Below, piece by piece: positions 7,036 through 15,134 of a stretch of DNA of 17,180 nt. The notes below the pieces were generated by a model that was not told the DNA's origin, did not search any database, and saw only the letters and a list, made by a program, of their open reading frames with translations. Made by a program: the position numbers and the translations under genes. Every line of letters begins with the position of its first letter. Position 1 is the first letter of the stretch. The stretch comes from Nitrospirota bacterium (GTDB lineage: Bacteria > Nitrospirota > Nitrospiria > Nitrospirales > Nitrospiraceae): assembly GCA_004296865.1 (NCBI GenBank), contig SCVQ01000440.1, positions 1 through 17,180 on the forward strand, given 5' to 3'.

Positions 7036-7833
7036 ATGTTCGGACAGCCCGGTTTCCCAGCAGCGGCAAGCAGTCTCCCTGCTTGGAGCATTTTCTTCGC
7101 TCGCGAACCAGAACCGGACCTGGACCTGGACGATCTCGACGATTCGGACAAGCCCTCTCCCTCGGACGCTTCTTCGGAAAACCCTTTCCCGGAGGATCCC
7201 GAAGAACCTGAAAAACCTTCCGCGCGACGGCCCCTGATGCTGGCGCTCCTAGCGGTCCTTGTCGCAGCCGGTGCCTATCTGGCCATGGAACCGGGCTCGC
7301 TCATGGACATGCTGGGACAGGGCACAACCCAAACACCGGCGGCGCCCGCAGCCCCTGCTGCGCCCCCTGCGACGGCGGGATCACCGAACGTGCCAGGTGC
7401 CAAGCCGACTCCTACGCCGACACCGGCAGAGCCCTCCATGCCGCCTCTTGCAGCAACGCCGGGCCCCTCCCCCATGTCGCAACCTGCTACAGCAGCTCCG
7501 ATGGGACCTTTCCCGTCCACAGCATTGCAACCCCCGACATCGGAGACAGCTCCCGCCGCTACCCGACCTTCGCCTGCACCGAGCTCGCTGGCCCCGTTGT
7601 TCAGCGAGGGGCAGCTCGTCTCGGTCGTTCCCGATCCGACTCTGCCGGCCGCCGCAGTCGCGCTCAGCAGCACTCCGGAAAAAAGCAAGCCTGGCCCGAT
7701 GGTCAGCCCCAGCGACCTCTTGACCGTCGTCGACGGGGAACTCCGGGGCAATGCCTGGGTCTATGCGGTCCGCACGCAGCAAGGCACCGTCGGCTGGATC
7801 GGCGAACAGCAGCTCCGGACCGCCACGCCGTAG
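7036..7833 (+). CDS. Bitopic membrane protein with acidic N-terminus, Pro/Ala-rich linker and C-terminal SH3-like domain
   Basis: A 265-residue protein in four parts. Residues ~1-64 are cytoplasmic and strongly acidic (PEPDLDLDDLDDSD). A single transmembrane segment follows at ~67-86 (LMLALLAVLVAAGAYLAM after two arginines). Residues ~90-195 are low-complexity Pro/Ala/Thr/Ser. The C-terminal ~70 residues resemble a bacterial SH3b domain (GQLVSVVPD, LLTVVDGE, WVYAVRTQQGTVGWIGEQQL), probably periplasmic and perhaps binding cell wall or peptide. The start at 7036 is fixed by GAGGAGGGGG four bases before the ATG; longer in-frame extensions run into the MEMO gene and are not needed. It is a single-gene unit, 118 bases after the MEMO gene. 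The specific role is unknown. Confidence 0.75.
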   Translation: MFGQPGFPAAASSLPAWSIFFAREPEPDLDLDDLDDSDKPSPSDASSENPFPEDPEEPEKPSARRPLMLALLAVLVAAGAYLAMEPGSLMDMLGQGTTQTPAAPAAPAAPPATAGSPNVPGAKPTPTPTPAEPSMPPLAATPGPSPMSQPATAAPMGPFPSTALQPPTSETAPAATRPSPAPSSLAPLFSEGQLVSVVPDPTLPAAAVALSSTPEKSKPGPMVSPSDLLTVVDGELRGNAWVYAVRTQQGTVGWIGEQQLRTATP

Positions 7834-7930
7834 CGGTCTGTCCTCGCTCCGTCAATCCTGCTCAACGTCGTTCAACCCGTTCTTCATCGCCTGGCAGAGC
7901 CCTCGCAGTGGCATCTACGCATAGGGCCTG

Positions 7931-7939
7931 TGCTATAAT
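7931..7939 (+). promoter_or_regulatory. Extended -10 promoter element for the HAD-btuF-hpnD-hpnE operon
   Basis: TGC followed directly by TATAAT (7934-7939) forms an extended -10 element, which can work without a good -35 box; none is obvious at normal spacing. Transcription would start near 7946, giving a leader of about 26 nt to the ATG at 7972. It is the only strong promoter-like site before the four-gene operon. Confidence 0.45.
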
Positions 7940-7971
7940 GCCGCGGCTGTTTCGATTCGAGAGACACAACG

Positions 7972-8691
7972 ATGCTCCAGGCGATCATTTTCGATTTCGA
8001 CGGCGTTATGGCGGACAACGAGCCGATTCACTTCGCCATGTTCCGCCAGGTGCTGGGCGAGATCGGGCTGCCGCTGACGGAGTCCGAGTACTACGCCAAG
8101 TATCTGGGCTACGACGACAAAGGCTGTTTCGCAGCCGTCCTCGCCGCGCATGACCGACCGGCTCCGAAAGCCCTCATCGACGACCTGGTGGCCCGTAAGG
8201 GACGCGCCTATCTTGCTCACATCACACAGCACCTCGTGATTTTTCCCGGCGTGCGCGAACTGGTCCGCGACGCAGCCGGGCGATACCGCCTGGCGATCGC
8301 ATCCGGGGCGCTCCGGCACGAGATCGAATTCATTCTGGAACAAGCCGGCATCCGAAAAGAATTTTCCCACATCACCAGCTCGGAAGACGTCTCGCGAGGG
8401 AAACCGGACCCGGAGGGATTTTTGCACGCGCTGGCCGCGCTCAACCGGCAGGCCGCCCCCGGCCAATCGGCCCTCACAGCGGGTGATTGCCTGGTCATCG
8501 AAGACTCGATCCCCGGCATCCGCGCAGCCCGCGCCGCCGGCATGAAGGTCCTGGCCGTAACCAACACGCATACGCTGCAAGACCTCCACGAAGCGGACGC
8601 CGTCACCGAGTCGCTCGCAGATGTCCGCCTCGCGGAACTGGCGGACCGGCTGTGGGGCACGACCCGGACCCGGGAAGGATCGGCCCGATGA
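7972..8691 (+). CDS. HAD superfamily hydrolase (subfamily IA, phosphoglycolate phosphatase / beta-phosphoglucomutase-like)
   Basis: A 239-residue cytoplasmic HAD phosphohydrolase. All four motifs are present: I, DFDGVMADNE (nucleophile Asp8 and acid Asp10); II, LAIASGAL (Ser111); III, SRGKPDPEGF (Lys144); IV, VIEDSIPGIRAARAAGM (Glu177, Asp178). The cap sits between motifs I and II, as in subfamily IA. The substrate cannot be read from the sequence; sugar phosphates or phosphoglycolate are typical. It is the first gene of a four-gene operon, and its TGA overlaps the ATG of the next gene (ATGA). A link to isoprenoid diphosphate chemistry is only suggested by position. GAGAGA upstream of the ATG is a usable ribosome binding site. 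Confidence 0.88.
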   Translation: MLQAIIFDFDGVMADNEPIHFAMFRQVLGEIGLPLTESEYYAKYLGYDDKGCFAAVLAAHDRPAPKALIDDLVARKGRAYLAHITQHLVIFPGVRELVRDAAGRYRLAIASGALRHEIEFILEQAGIRKEFSHITSSEDVSRGKPDPEGFLHALAALNRQAAPGQSALTAGDCLVIEDSIPGIRAARAAGMKVLAVTNTHTLQDLHEADAVTESLADVRLAELADRLWGTTRTREGSAR

Positions 8692-9626
8692 GAATCTGCT
8701 CCCTGCTGCCGGGCGCCACGGAAGTCGTGGCGGCGCTGGGGCTGGCCGACGAACTGGTCGGCATCAGTCACGAATGCGACTACCCCCAGGAAATACGGCG
8801 CAAGCCAGTCCTGGTACGGGCCGCCATCGACACCGCTCAGGCGACCAGTCGCGAGATCGACCGCCGCGTACGCGAGACGCTGGAGAACGGCGACCGCCTC
8901 TACGCCCTCGACGAGCCCCTCTTCAGTCGCGCGCAGCCGGACCTAGTCATCACCCAGGACTTGTGCCAGGTCTGCGCCATCACGCCAAGCCAATTGCAGC
9001 GCGCCATCGCCGCCCTCCCCAAAGAGCCGCGACTCTTGACGCTGAACCCCACCGGTCTGAATGACGTCCTGGCTGACGTCGAGCGGATCGGCGGCGCGAC
9101 GGGGCGAGAGCCAGAAGCCCGTACGCTGGCGGCGACGCTGCGCGCGCGGCTGCAGTCCGTTCGCGAGCGGGTCGCCACGGCGGAGCGGCCGACGGTCGTC
9201 TGTCTCGAATGGCTGGATCCGCTCTACGCAGCCGGCCACTGGGTTCCGGAGATGGTGGCCCGGGCCGGGGGCAAGGACCCGATCGGGACCGGCAGCGCCC
9301 CGTCCAAACACATCGCCTGGGAACAGGTCCTCGCCGCTGCGCCGGACGTCTTGGTGATGATGCCTTGTGGATTCTCTGCGACCAAGGCCCTTCGCGAGTT
9401 GGACCGTCTGGCGGTTCCATCCCGGTGGCCCGGTTGGGCAACGATCCCGGCGGTGCGGAACGGCCGTGTTTTTGCCGTAGACGCTTCTTCCTACTTCAGC
9501 CGGCCTGGCCCGCGCCTCGTGGAAGGAGTAGCCATGCTGGCGACGCTCTGCCACCCCTCGCTGTTTGGAGCCACCTTACCGCCGGGCGTGGAACGCATGC
9601 CCTCCGGCAATCTCCGCGCCTCATGA
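8688..9626 (+). CDS. BtuF-like cobalamin-binding-type substrate-binding protein without signal peptide
   Basis: A 312-residue protein of the class III periplasmic-binding fold (COG0614, BtuF/FepB superfamily). It starts MRICSLLPGATEVVAALGL and shows ELVGISHECDYPQE (23-36), LVITQDLCQVCAITP, CLEWLDPLYAAGHWVPEMV, SAPSKHIAWEQVLAAAPDVL and a long helical linker between two lobes. There is no signal peptide or lipobox, so as read it stays in the cytoplasm. From memory, other members that begin the same way also lack one, and their role is unproven; a cytosolic corrinoid-binding or enzymatic role is possible. The start is fixed by the ATGA overlap with the HAD gene. Its own stop overlaps hpnD in the same way. 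No permease or ATPase gene is nearby. The vitamin B12 assignment comes from family resemblance only. Confidence 0.82.
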   Translation: MRICSLLPGATEVVAALGLADELVGISHECDYPQEIRRKPVLVRAAIDTAQATSREIDRRVRETLENGDRLYALDEPLFSRAQPDLVITQDLCQVCAITPSQLQRAIAALPKEPRLLTLNPTGLNDVLADVERIGGATGREPEARTLAATLRARLQSVRERVATAERPTVVCLEWLDPLYAAGHWVPEMVARAGGKDPIGTGSAPSKHIAWEQVLAAAPDVLVMMPCGFSATKALRELDRLAVPSRWPGWATIPAVRNGRVFAVDASSYFSRPGPRLVEGVAMLATLCHPSLFGATLPPGVERMPSGNLRAS

Positions 9627-10507
9627 CCATGACGCCATCTGAAGCACAGGCCTACTGCGAAGCCGTGACCAAACAGAGCGGGAGCAACTTCTACTACTCC
9701 TTTCTGTTCCTGCCGCGCGCGCGCCGCGCCGCCATGTACACCGTCTACGCCTTCTGCCGCGAGGTGGACAGCGCCGTGGACGACGCCCCGCCCGGCAGCG
9801 ACCCGCGCGAGGCGCTCCAGCGGTGGCGGGAAGAACTGGCCGCCGCCTACGGCGGGTCGCCGACCCACCCCGTCACGATCAGCCTGGCCGAACATGCGCG
9901 GCGCCTGGCCATCCCGCAGGAATACTTTGCCGAACTCATCGCGGGCGTGGAGATGGACCTCACGACCGCCCGCTATGCGACCTTCGACGAACTCTACCTC
10001 TATTGTTACCGGGTCGCCTCGATTGTCGGCCTCATCTGCCTGAAAGTCTTCGGCACCCGGTCCCCGCTGGCGCAGGAGTACGCCGTCAATCTGGGCCTCG
10101 CGTTCCAGTTGACCAACATTCTGCGGGACCTGAGATCGGACGCGGAGCGCGGGCGGGTCTATCTGCCGCAGGAAGACCTCGCCCGTTTCGGCTACCATGA
10201 AGAAGAACTCCTGACAGGGACCTATTCACCGCGCTTCCTCGATCTGATGCAGTTCGAGTCGGCGCGAGCCCGCGAGTTCTACGCCAAGGCACGGAAGGCT
10301 GCGGAGCGGCTGCCACCCGCCGACCGCCGCGCCCTGACCGTGGCTGAAATCATGCGCGGCATCTACCGACGCATCCTGGGCCGCATCGAAACGTCCGACT
10401 ACCGGGTCTTCGGCCCCCGCATCAGCTTGGCTCCCTCCTATCGCATGGCGATTGCAACCGGAGTCTGGCTTCGATCTCTGCTGCCGTCGCGTCCTCGCGG
10501 AGCCTGA
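9623..10507 (+). CDS. hpnD: Presqualene diphosphate synthase HpnD
   Basis: A 294-residue trans-isoprenyl diphosphate synthase. HpnD condenses two farnesyl diphosphates to presqualene diphosphate, the first step of the HpnD-HpnC-HpnE route to squalene for hopanoids. Visible motifs: YYSFLFLPRARRAAMYTVYA, the first Asp-rich motif REVDSAVDD (Asp49 and Asp53), GVEMDL (108-113), YCYRVASIVGL, and the second Asp-rich motif LRDLRSDAERGRVYLPQEDL (Asp169, Asp173). The pattern fits HpnD better than phytoene synthase, although the two families are close. The start at 9623 overlaps the preceding stop (ATGA); an ATG two codons later is also possible. hpnE follows 17 nt downstream. No hpnC lies beside it. 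Confidence 0.9.
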   Translation: MTMTPSEAQAYCEAVTKQSGSNFYYSFLFLPRARRAAMYTVYAFCREVDSAVDDAPPGSDPREALQRWREELAAAYGGSPTHPVTISLAEHARRLAIPQEYFAELIAGVEMDLTTARYATFDELYLYCYRVASIVGLICLKVFGTRSPLAQEYAVNLGLAFQLTNILRDLRSDAERGRVYLPQEDLARFGYHEEELLTGTYSPRFLDLMQFESARAREFYAKARKAAERLPPADRRALTVAEIMRGIYRRILGRIETSDYRVFGPRISLAPSYRMAIATGVWLRSLLPSRPRGA

Positions 10508-10524
10508 GAGCCGGTGCACCGTTC

Positions 10525-11874
10525 ATGAAGCGTCACGTCCTCATCATCGGGGGAGGCCTTGCCGGGCTGACCGCCGCCCTGCGGGTAAGCGCGCAGGGCT
10601 ATGCCGTGACACTCGTGGACCAGGACCGCGAGCTGGGGGGCCGGCTCCTGCAATCTGACACCGAAGCCCTTCCCGTCGTATTCCTGGGCTACCAGCAGGC
10701 CACCCTTTCGTTGCTGCAGACCTTGGGCACGGCGTCGCACGTTTCATTCTCGAACCGTTTGCGCCTCGAGTTTCTCCTGCCGGACCGTGGCGCATCGGGA
10801 ACAGCCCGCAGGGTCCGATGGCCCCGCCCCCTGATGCCGGCGCCATTCCACACGATCCTGGGCCTCACGTTATTTCGCGGGCTGTCGCGTCGCGATCGGT
10901 GGCGCCTGCTCATGTTGCTTGAGCGGACGTGGGAAGGCGATCCCCCGCTGCCCGCCGACTTGGAGCACCGCACGGCCGCCGCGTGGCTGACCGAGAGCGG
11001 CCAATCGACAGACGCCGCCAATCACGTCTGGAACCCGCTGGCGCACTTTCTGGTCGGCAACGGCCTCACGAACATCTCGGCGGCCATCCTGGTCGCCACC
11101 TTGACCCGGTGCTTCCTGACGGCCCGCCGCCATGCCGGCCTTGCAATACCCGACTGCGATCTCCGCCCGCTATTTCTGGAACCGGCCCACGAGAAACTCT
11201 TGCAAGCAGGAGCCCTCCTGAGGCTGGACACCACGGTGGAGCACCTTCGCTTCGACGCCCACCGTATCACCGGCGTACAGCTCCGGTCAGGAGGCATGCT
11301 CACGGCGGATTGGTACGTGGTGGCGCTTCCGCACCGGCACCTGAGCCCACTCCTGCCGGAACGAGCCTTGACCCGCTTTGCCTATTTTCAACATCTCACC
11401 AAGCTGATCGACACGCCTGCACTGACGGTCCACCTCTGGCTGAACCGGCCGGTGCCGACTCCCCACGTGTTGCTGCTGGCAGAACGCCCCTTTCATTGGC
11501 TCGTCTGCCGGGCCGAAGGAGAATCGGCAGACCGGCAGACCCGTGTCTCGCTCACCGCCACCGGCAGACCGGACTTGCTGGCTCGCCCCGATCAAGAACT
11601 GCTCGAATTGGCCCTGAAAGAAGTCGGTACCGCGCTCCCCAAGACCGGTGTCGCCGGAGCCAAGGACTATCGGATCGTCAGACAGCCTCACGCCTTCCTG
11701 TCGATTGGACCGGGAACGGCTGCGTTGCGGCCGCTCCAGCAAAGCCCCTTCCCCAACTTATTCCTGGCCGGAGATTGGACCGATACCGGCCTTCCTGCAA
11801 CACTGGAAAGCGCCATCCTGAGCGGAGACCTCTGCGCTAAGGCAATTCAGGCCAGGCAGACGGGCACCCCCTAG
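10525..11874 (+). CDS. hpnE: Hydroxysqualene dehydroxylase HpnE
   Basis: A 449-residue FAD-dependent amine-oxidase-fold enzyme. HpnE reduces hydroxysqualene to squalene in the bacterial HpnCDE pathway. The N-terminus is a dinucleotide-binding motif, VLIIGGGLAGLTAALR (5-20), with the acidic ribose-binding residue in LVDQDRELGGRL. The C-terminus has the second FAD motif NLFLAGDWTDTGLPATLESA followed by ILSGDLCAKA. In between, WNPLAHFLVGNGLTNISAAI is typical of HpnE. It directly follows hpnD, which separates it from the related phytoene desaturases and supports the name. It is the last gene of the operon; no terminator hairpin with a T tract follows. Confidence 0.9.
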   Translation: MKRHVLIIGGGLAGLTAALRVSAQGYAVTLVDQDRELGGRLLQSDTEALPVVFLGYQQATLSLLQTLGTASHVSFSNRLRLEFLLPDRGASGTARRVRWPRPLMPAPFHTILGLTLFRGLSRRDRWRLLMLLERTWEGDPPLPADLEHRTAAAWLTESGQSTDAANHVWNPLAHFLVGNGLTNISAAILVATLTRCFLTARRHAGLAIPDCDLRPLFLEPAHEKLLQAGALLRLDTTVEHLRFDAHRITGVQLRSGGMLTADWYVVALPHRHLSPLLPERALTRFAYFQHLTKLIDTPALTVHLWLNRPVPTPHVLLLAERPFHWLVCRAEGESADRQTRVSLTATGRPDLLARPDQELLELALKEVGTALPKTGVAGAKDYRIVRQPHAFLSIGPGTAALRPLQQSPFPNLFLAGDWTDTGLPATLESAILSGDLCAKAIQARQTGTP

Positions 11875-12010
11875 CGCAACCTCCCGCTGCACAATCGCTG
11901 ATTCTGCCCAATCCTCCGACCTCGCCAGACATTTTCCTCAAGTCCCGGCCTCATCAGGACGATAACGCATGAGGCAGCCTCGCGCCGACACGACAGGAAC
12001 GCCACGCGCC

Positions 12011-13211
12011 ATGACAAGCCCCCTATCGAACAAGCTACGCCAGCTCGCACTCGGCCTGACCCTGTGGGCGATGCTCGGACCGGCCGGCATGGCCCAGGCT
12101 GCCGCCTCGCCCAAAGACGCGGAACAAGACAACACCGTCCGGGTCTACAAGAAAGTGGCGCCCACCACCGTCTTCATCACCTCGGCCAACCTCGGCGGCA
12201 ATCAGATAGCCGGGCAGATGATCGCGGGCGCCACCAACGCCATCGGCTCGGGCCTGTTACTGGACGAGCAGGGCCTGATTTTGACGAATGCCCACGTGGT
12301 GGAAGGCGCCACGAAAATTTCTGTCACGCTGTACGAGGGCGCGCGCTTGCCCGCAGAGATCGTCGGAAGCGATCCGATCACGGACCTGGCGTTGTTGCGC
12401 GTCGCCCTCCCCCCTGGCCGCCACGCCACCGCCGCCCTGGGCAATTCGGACCAGATCGAAGTCGGCCAAAAGGTCCTGGCGATCGGCCACCCGTTCGGGT
12501 TGGGCTATGCGCTCACCACCGGCGTCATCAGCGGCTTCGGGTCCACACCGGAAACCGCCACGCTGATCCAGGACCGGGTGATCCAGACCAGCGCCGCCAT
12601 CAACCCCGGCAACAGCGGCGGACCCTTGGTGGACACGGAGGGGCGGGTGATCGGCATCAACGCCGCGCTCCTGGCCGGCGCGCAGAACATCGGGTTCGCA
12701 ATCCCGATCAACGCCGCCAAATCGGTCATGGCCGAGCTGCGGACCCAAGGCCGCGTCATCCGGCCGTGGCTCGGCATCACGGGCAATCCTCTCCGACGAC
12801 ATCATCAATCTGTTCACGCTGCCGCTGTCCAAGGGATTGCTGGTGGCAGGCGTCGCCACAGGCAGCCCCGCAGAAAAGATCGGCCTGAGGGGCGGAGAGC
12901 TGACCGTCGCCGTCAACGGAGACCCATGGATCTTGGGCGGGGACATCCTCGTCGCGGTGAACGGGTTCGAGGTCAAATCGCCCGAGCAATACGTCACCGT
13001 GTTCAAAAGTCTGAAGGTTGGGCAAACGATCGACCTGAAGATCAAGCGTGACGGAGCCTACCGCCTCCTCACCGTCACGCTGGAGGAACGCCCGCATCCG
13101 AAGATGCCACCCAGCCAAGCCAGAGGCCCGGAGCGAGTGGAATTCCGCCCACTGGGCTGGCGCATCGATGGGGAGACGACGGAACCGAGCAGCACCGAAA
13201 CGAGTTTCTAA
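12011..13211 (+). pseudogene. HtrA/Deg-type serine protease with PDZ domain, reading frame broken by one base
   Basis: A periplasmic trypsin-like S1C protease. From ATG 12011 there is a signal peptide (LRQLALGLTLWAMLGPAGM, cut near AQAAA), then the protease domain with triad His95 in TNAHVVEG, Asp125 in DPITDLALLRV and Ser202 in NPGNSGGPL. The frame holds to WLGITGN (~12787), then leaves it and ends without homology at 13051. The continuation, LSDDIINLFTLPLSKGLLV and a PDZ domain (SPAEKIGLRGGELTVAVNG, GDILVAVNGFEVKSPEQY), is in the next frame and ends at 13211. Removing one base in the CCTCTCC run at 12788-12794 restores one ~400-residue protein. This could be a real frameshift or a sequence error. 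An alternative ATG at 11969 sits in a 7-bp hairpin (11948-11954 with 11969-11975). The unaltered frame would still give an intact protease domain with a foreign tail. Confidence 0.85.
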
Positions 13212-13236
13212 CGGCCCTCTGCCTCTTCCTTCGTCG

Positions 13237-13265
13237 TTGACAAGTTTTCGACCGGCGACTAAGAT
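13237..13265 (+). promoter_or_regulatory. sigma70-type promoter for the uracil-DNA glycosylase gene
   Basis: A perfect TTGACA (13237-13242), an exact 17-base spacer and TAAGAT (13260-13265, 4/6 to TATAAT). Transcription would start near 13272, about 34 nt before the ATG at 13306. It is the best two-box plus-strand promoter in the window and lies just after the end of the protease gene. Confidence 0.55.
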
Positions 13266-13305
13266 GCGGCGCTGATCCGCAGATCATCACCATTCGAGCA
13301 CTTCC

Positions 13306-13950
13306 ATGACGCTCCAGGAACTGGGCGAATCGCTTCAAGGCTGTCAGCGCTGCAAATTGTCCCGTCTGGGCCGATCGCAAGTTGTCTTCGGCACCGGCAA
13401 TCCCAAGGCCGCCGTCATGTTCGTCGGCGAAGCCCCCGGCTTTCACGAGGACCGGCAGGGGGAGCCCTTCGTCGGCGCGGCCGGCAAGCTGCTGAACGAC
13501 TTGCTCCAGTCGGCCGGTCTCTCACGGGCCGAAATCTACATCGCCAATGTGATCAAGTGCCGGCCGCCCGACAACCGGGACCCGGAGCCGGATGAAGTGG
13601 ACACCTGTAAGCCGTTTCTCCTGCAGCAAATCGACCTGATCAAGCCGAAGCTGGTCTGCACGCTCGGCAACTGGGCCACGCAGACCATCCTGGAAAAGAA
13701 GGTGGGGATCATGAAAGTCCGTGGCCAGGCGATTCGCTTGAAGGACTTCGTCGTCTTTCCGCTGCTGCACCCGGCCGCCGCCCTACACCAGGGCAACCTC
13801 AGAGAACCGTTGCATGAGGATTTCCGGAAGCTGAAGGCCTACCTCGACCAGTTGAACAACCCTACGCCGTTGGATCAGCCGGCCCAATCCTCCGCGCCTG
13901 CAGCATCTGCCGAGTGCCAACCAGCACAGATGGATCTGTTTGGCTCGTGA
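13306..13950 (+). CDS. Type-4 uracil-DNA glycosylase (UDGa, 4Fe-4S)
   Basis: A 214-residue family 4 uracil-DNA glycosylase, which removes uracil from DNA at the start of base-excision repair. Four cysteines that would hold the 4Fe-4S cluster are in place: Cys13 and Cys16 (CQRC), Cys85 (NVIKCRPP) and Cys101. The catalytic-site motif [20 protein letters not shown] is at 41-60 and the second motif [12 protein letters not shown] at 153-164 (His155). A proline/alanine/serine-rich linker follows residue ~185 and the protein ends [13 protein letters not shown]. The QMDLF there is close to the bacterial sliding-clamp-binding consensus QL(S/D)LF. The start is the only ATG giving the conserved N-terminus; the ribosome binding site is weak. 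It has its own promoter and is convergent with the minus-strand cluster. Confidence 0.93.
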   Translation: MTLQELGESLQGCQRCKLSRLGRSQVVFGTGNPKAAVMFVGEAPGFHEDRQGEPFVGAAGKLLNDLLQSAGLSRAEIYIANVIKCRPPDNRDPEPDEVDTCKPFLLQQIDLIKPKLVCTLGNWATQTILEKKVGIMKVRGQAIRLKDFVVFPLLHPAAALHQGNLREPLHEDFRKLKAYLDQLNNPTPLDQPAQSSAPAASAECQPAQMDLFGS

Positions 13951-14023
13951 AGGAATCAGCAGATATACCGGGTGGCGAGGCGGGACAACTCAAATCGCAA
14001 GCGGGAACGAACCACTTGGCCGC

Positions 14024-14479
14024 TCAAGCTTCGGTTGATTTCACCTTGCTGTCTGCGGCGGGTTGAGACTCTTCGGCCCCTTCGGATTCTATTGCTTCGG
14101 CTTCCGGCTCTTCAAACCACGTCACCAGCATCTCATCCCACCAGGCCGTATCCACGTCCTGGCCTGGGTCCACCCCGAGGCCAGCCACGTCTTCCTTGGC
14201 GACCGTTGCGCCGACCTCTGCCGGATTGAACTTGACCCGCTCGACGACCTCCTTCGTGGCATAGCCCCCCACAATCCAGGAGTCCGGGTCGGCCCGGCGT
14301 GACTTGTAGGCCTTGAGCCCGTGCTTCAGATAGAGAAAGATCGCGCGCTGAACATCATCGCTCACGCCCGTCGCCGGAAGGCTCAGGGTTTTTTCGATCT
14401 TTTTTCTCCACTCCCGCTGGTCATAGCGAGACGTGATGAGCTGCAACATGCGCTTGCCTGCTTCGTGGTCTAACGGCAT
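14024..14479 (-). CDS. Hypothetical protein (151 residues), family not recognised
   Basis: I do not recognise a family. The start is supported by GGGAG six bases before ATG 14479. The N-terminal ~60 residues are basic and helical (MLQLITSRYDQREWRKKIEK, DVQRAIFLYLKHGLKAYKSR). The middle has DSWIVGGYATKEVVERVKFN, and the end has WWDEMLVTWFEEPEAEAIES and an acidic, low-complexity tail. It has no signal peptide or membrane segment and is probably cytosolic. It is the last gene of the minus-strand cluster, 27 nt after the exported PEBP gene, so it is likely co-transcribed with it. The charge-split layout might suit a nucleic-acid or protein-binding adaptor, but that is a guess. Confidence 0.7.
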   Translation of the reverse strand: MPLDHEAGKRMLQLITSRYDQREWRKKIEKTLSLPATGVSDDVQRAIFLYLKHGLKAYKSRRADPDSWIVGGYATKEVVERVKFNPAEVGATVAKEDVAGLGVDPGQDVDTAWWDEMLVTWFEEPEAEAIESEGAEESQPAADSKVKSTEA

Positions 14480-14506
14480 GGTCTCTCCCTAGGACTCCTT
14501 AGGCTT

Positions 14507-15061
14507 TCACCGACCGTACTTGGCCGTGAAGGATGCCTTTCCCAACGCATTCTGATTCAGATAGAAACCGGCCATCGCACCCAACGCCTCCTTCCTTAAC
14601 GAAAGCTGATCCACTTTCAGCGCGTACACGGTGAAGACATATCGGTGAGACTTATCGCCTGCTGGCGGGCAAGGACCGCCGTAACCAGGCTGGCCGAAAT
14701 CGGTCATGCTCTGTATGCTGCCCGGAGGCGCGCCCCCACCGTCCGGCTTCCCGGCGCCCGCCGGCAGCGAGGTGACGCTTGGAGGAATGTTGAAGATGAT
14801 CCAGTGCCACCAGCCGCTTCCGGTCGGTGCATCAGGATCGTAGACCGTCACGGCAAAACTTTTAGTCTCCTTGGGTGCCCGCTCCCACTGAAGCTCCGGC
14901 GACACATTGCGGCCGCTGCATCCGAAACCGTTGTAGACGTGCTCATTGCCGATGGTGCCTTGGTCCTTGACCGTGGGACTGGCAAGCCGGAAATCGGCTG
15001 CGAAGCTCATGCCAGGCAGTACCAGCATCGCCAGAAGCACCCAGCTCCATGCACGTCGCAT
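14507..15061 (-). CDS. Exported PEBP/YbhB-YbcL family protein
   Basis: A 184-residue phosphatidylethanolamine-binding-protein family member (COG1881). It carries a clear signal peptide ([20 protein letters not shown], cut before ADF) and so acts outside the cytoplasmic membrane. Ligand-pocket motifs: [36 protein letters not shown] (with DPDAP and WWHW), [16 protein letters not shown] and FTVYAL. Bacterial members have no well-established substrate. AAGGAGGGG is a strong ribosome binding site seven bases before ATG 15061. It is the fourth gene of the minus-strand tldD-pmbA-PEBP-PEBP cluster and is separated from the cytoplasmic PEBP gene by a short pmbA-like remnant. The two PEBPs are clearly diverged in sequence, so their duplication, if that is their origin, is old. 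Confidence 0.9.
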   Translation of the reverse strand: MRRAWSWVLLAMLVLPGMSFAADFRLASPTVKDQGTIGNEHVYNGFGCSGRNVSPELQWERAPKETKSFAVTVYDPDAPTGSGWWHWIIFNIPPSVTSLPAGAGKPDGGGAPPGSIQSMTDFGQPGYGGPCPPAGDKSHRYVFTVYALKVDQLSLRKEALGAMAGFYLNQNALGKASFTAKYGR

Positions 15062-15083
15062 AGCTTGTCCCCTCCTTATCGTC

Positions 15084-15134
15084 CTAGTTCCCCGCGATCG
15101 TCATCTCGGCGATCTGGATTGTAGGGCTGCGGGC
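15084..15134 (-). pseudogene. Orphan C-terminal remnant of a TldD/PmbA-family gene
   Basis: Read on the minus strand, these codons give [16 protein letters not shown] followed by TAG. The pmbA gene in this window ends ITSPTVKVREMTIAGN followed by TGA, and the partial tldD ends [16 protein letters not shown]. The remnant therefore matches the last ~16 residues of a PmbA/TldD protein at 10-11 positions, including the terminal EMTIAGN, with its own stop codon in the right place. Nothing upstream of it resembles a protease: the cytoplasmic PEBP gene ends ten bases before, and the remnant is in frame with that stop. It looks like the surviving tail of a third, deleted paralogue or of a duplicated pmbA-PEBP unit. 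Confidence 0.7.

Noticed and set aside
9623..11874. Carotenoid genes crtB/crtI instead of hpnD/hpnE.
   Set aside because: The motif details and the pairing fit HpnD and HpnE better, and no other carotenoid gene is present. The families are close, so the alternative was considered.
11948..11975. Hairpin GCCTCAT/ATGAGGC at the first possible protease start, as a thermosensor or regulator.
   Set aside because: A 7-bp stem with a 14-base loop is easily expected by chance in GC-rich DNA. It was used only as weak support for the ATG at 12011.
12770..12800. Programmed ribosomal frameshift in the HtrA-type gene.
   Set aside because: There is no classical slippery heptamer, no internal Shine-Dalgarno at a suitable distance and no obvious downstream structure. 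A one-base indel is simpler.
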